Below are positions 48,440 to 49,260 of a stretch of 49,260 nucleotides of DNA, in pieces (positions within the stretch are counted from its first letter, which is position 1; every line of letters begins with the position of its first letter). A program made the translations under genes and the position numbers. The notes beneath the pieces were generated by a model. That model was not told where the DNA came from, ran no database searches, and saw nothing but the letters and a program-made list of their open reading frames with translations. This stretch comes from an uncultured Acidobacteriia bacterium. Its GTDB lineage: Bacteria > Acidobacteriota > Terriglobia > Bryobacterales > Bryobacteraceae. The stretch is taken from the NCBI GenBank assembly GCA_903925015.1, contig CAIYDY010000096.1:1-49260 (forward strand). The letters are read 5' to 3'.

Positions 48440-49260
48440 TTACTGCCCGCTACCCGCAGGTTTCGCCACCACCGGTGCGGCCGCGACCGGCTTCGGCGTC
48501 GGCAGTACGATAATATCGGTCCGCTCGAAGGCGAACTTCCGCCCTGTTTCATCAATTAGGTTGATCTGACAGGTATACCGTCCGGAAGCCAGCTGCGCCA
48601 GGGGGGCTTGGAACTGCACCGGCAGGGTCTGCCCGCGCTTGGCCAGGAAGGTATCCAGCCGGACCGGCTGCGACTCGAAGCTCCGCGTCTTGCCCCGGTA
48701 GAACGTCAGCGTGGCTGCGACGCTCGGCTTCTGGTCGGCACCCAAACCCGGGTCGTAGACCTCCAAATAGACGTAGAGATTCTGATCCTTCCGGAATACG
48801 TGGGTGATTGAGGGAATCAAACGCTGTCCGTCCTGCACCAATGGGTCGGCGTCCAAGATCTTCTTCTTTTCCACCGAGGCAATGGCTTGTGCGATTGGCT
48901 GACGCTGGTTGCTCCAAATCACCGAGCTGATCTTCAACTCCGCAGGCTTGTCCGGCGCAAGATCAGGAATCACAAATTTGTGTTCGTAAGTCCCCATCTT
49001 GCCCGTCTCGTTCTCCCGTGCAAGGAATTTCAATACATAGGTGCCGGGTGGCACCGTGAATCCTGTGTCATAGGCGATAGGACGCGAGGAAAGCTGCGCC
49101 GCGGTCTGCTCTGCCAGCTTGATCTTGATGCCGTCCCGGACCACGCCCACCAACTTGCTGTGCGAGTCGCGCAATTGCCCGATGAACTCCAGATCCGTCT
49201 GTGCATTGCCCTTGCTCTTGGCCAAGGCGATTTCGGACACCGGAACCTTCACGGAAAACG
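48440..49260 (-). CDS. C-terminal part of a VWFA-related secreted protein, partial
   Basis: About 273 residues are visible and the frame runs off the right edge. The seen part has the beta-rich C-terminal pattern of acidobacterial VWFA-related proteins: D-L-E-F-I-G-Q-L-R-D, V-V-R-D-G-I-K-I-K-L, T-G-F-T-V-P-P-G-T-Y-V-L-K-F-L-A-R, Y-E-H-K-F-V-I-P-D-L, then L-Y-V-Y-L-E-V-Y-D-P and an Ala/Pro/Val-rich end. The VWA domain itself would lie outside the window, so the family call rests on this part and on memory of similar proteins. Role unknown. Confidence 0.7.
   Translation of the reverse strand, partial: FSVKVPVSEIALAKSKGNAQTDLEFIGQLRDSHSKLVGVVRDGIKIKLAEQTAAQLSSRPIAYDTGFTVPPGTYVLKFLARENETGKMGTYEHKFVIPDLAPDKPAELKISSVIWSNQRQPIAQAIASVEKKKILDADPLVQDGQRLIPSITHVFRKDQNLYVYLEVYDPGLGADQKPSVAATLTFYRGKTRSFESQPVRLDTFLAKRGQTLPVQFQAPLAQLASGRYTCQINLIDETGRKFAFERTDIIVLPTPKPVAAAPVVAKPAGSGQ

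Overview
The window looks like chromosomal DNA of a GC-rich soil-type bacterium, most likely an acidobacterium near the Bryobacter/Solibacter group. This placement is by gene content, not by phylogeny: a ThuA plus DUF1080 sugar pair, a c-type cytochrome plus PQQ beta-propeller enzyme, the C-terminal part of what looks like an acidobacterial VWFA-related secreted protein, DUF6152, a PEP-CTERM protein with HAF repeats, and many signal peptides. I saw no rRNA, tRNA, CRISPR array or complete insertion sequence.

Layout. (1) 1-7421: the 3' end of a PfaA-like iterative polyketide synthase (end of an ACP, then KR) and a full PfaC/Pfa3-like synthase (KS, CLF, AT, two double-hotdog DH units). This is a PUFA-synthase-type or 'secondary lipid' locus whose product cannot be told from the window. 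(2) 7523-11859: a small secreted protein, a ~100 bp relic of a second pfaC-like gene, then a dense toxin-antitoxin (TA) cluster: three decayed HicBA loci, a MazF pair, a BrnT/BrnA pair and two tandem MNT/HEPN pairs, with visible recombination junctions. (3) 11893-18757, minus strand: DUF3179 membrane protein, SpoIIE-type phosphatase, polytopic membrane protein and hybrid histidine kinase. (4) 18887-28324: exported proteins of unknown role, HEAT-repeat protein, PEP-CTERM protein, M28 peptidase, sorbosone/glucose dehydrogenase-like protein, a cytochrome c/copper-monooxygenase-like/TPR fusion and an HDOD protein. (5) 28419-34649, mostly cell-envelope and housekeeping genes on the minus strand: wecB, infA, a cold-shock gene with a terminator-like leader, uppS in an operon with a winged-helix regulator and a membrane protein, a GT2 glycosyltransferase, and a FAD oxidoreductase with an SRPBCC partner. 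(6) 34718-41811, plus strand: Gfo/Idh/MocA oxidoreductase, MoxR-like ATPase, an unfamiliar 622-residue partner, a receiver/thioredoxin-reductase-like fusion and a cyclic-nucleotide-binding-fold histidine kinase. (7) 41863-49260: DNase II-like protein, DUF1080/ThuA/VOC operon, cytochrome c plus PQQ enzyme operon, and a partial VWFA-related protein.

The most interesting points are the Pfa-type synthase and its relic copy, the TA 'graveyard' with gene-fusing junctions, a repeated T-A-N-N-N-T box exactly 6 nt before several ATG codons (suggesting leaderless mRNAs), two matching 17-bp palindromes framing the regulator/uppS operon, a possible attenuator in the cold-shock leader, and the MoxR plus unknown-partner and redox two-component gene string. 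All family calls are from reading motifs; no database search was possible.
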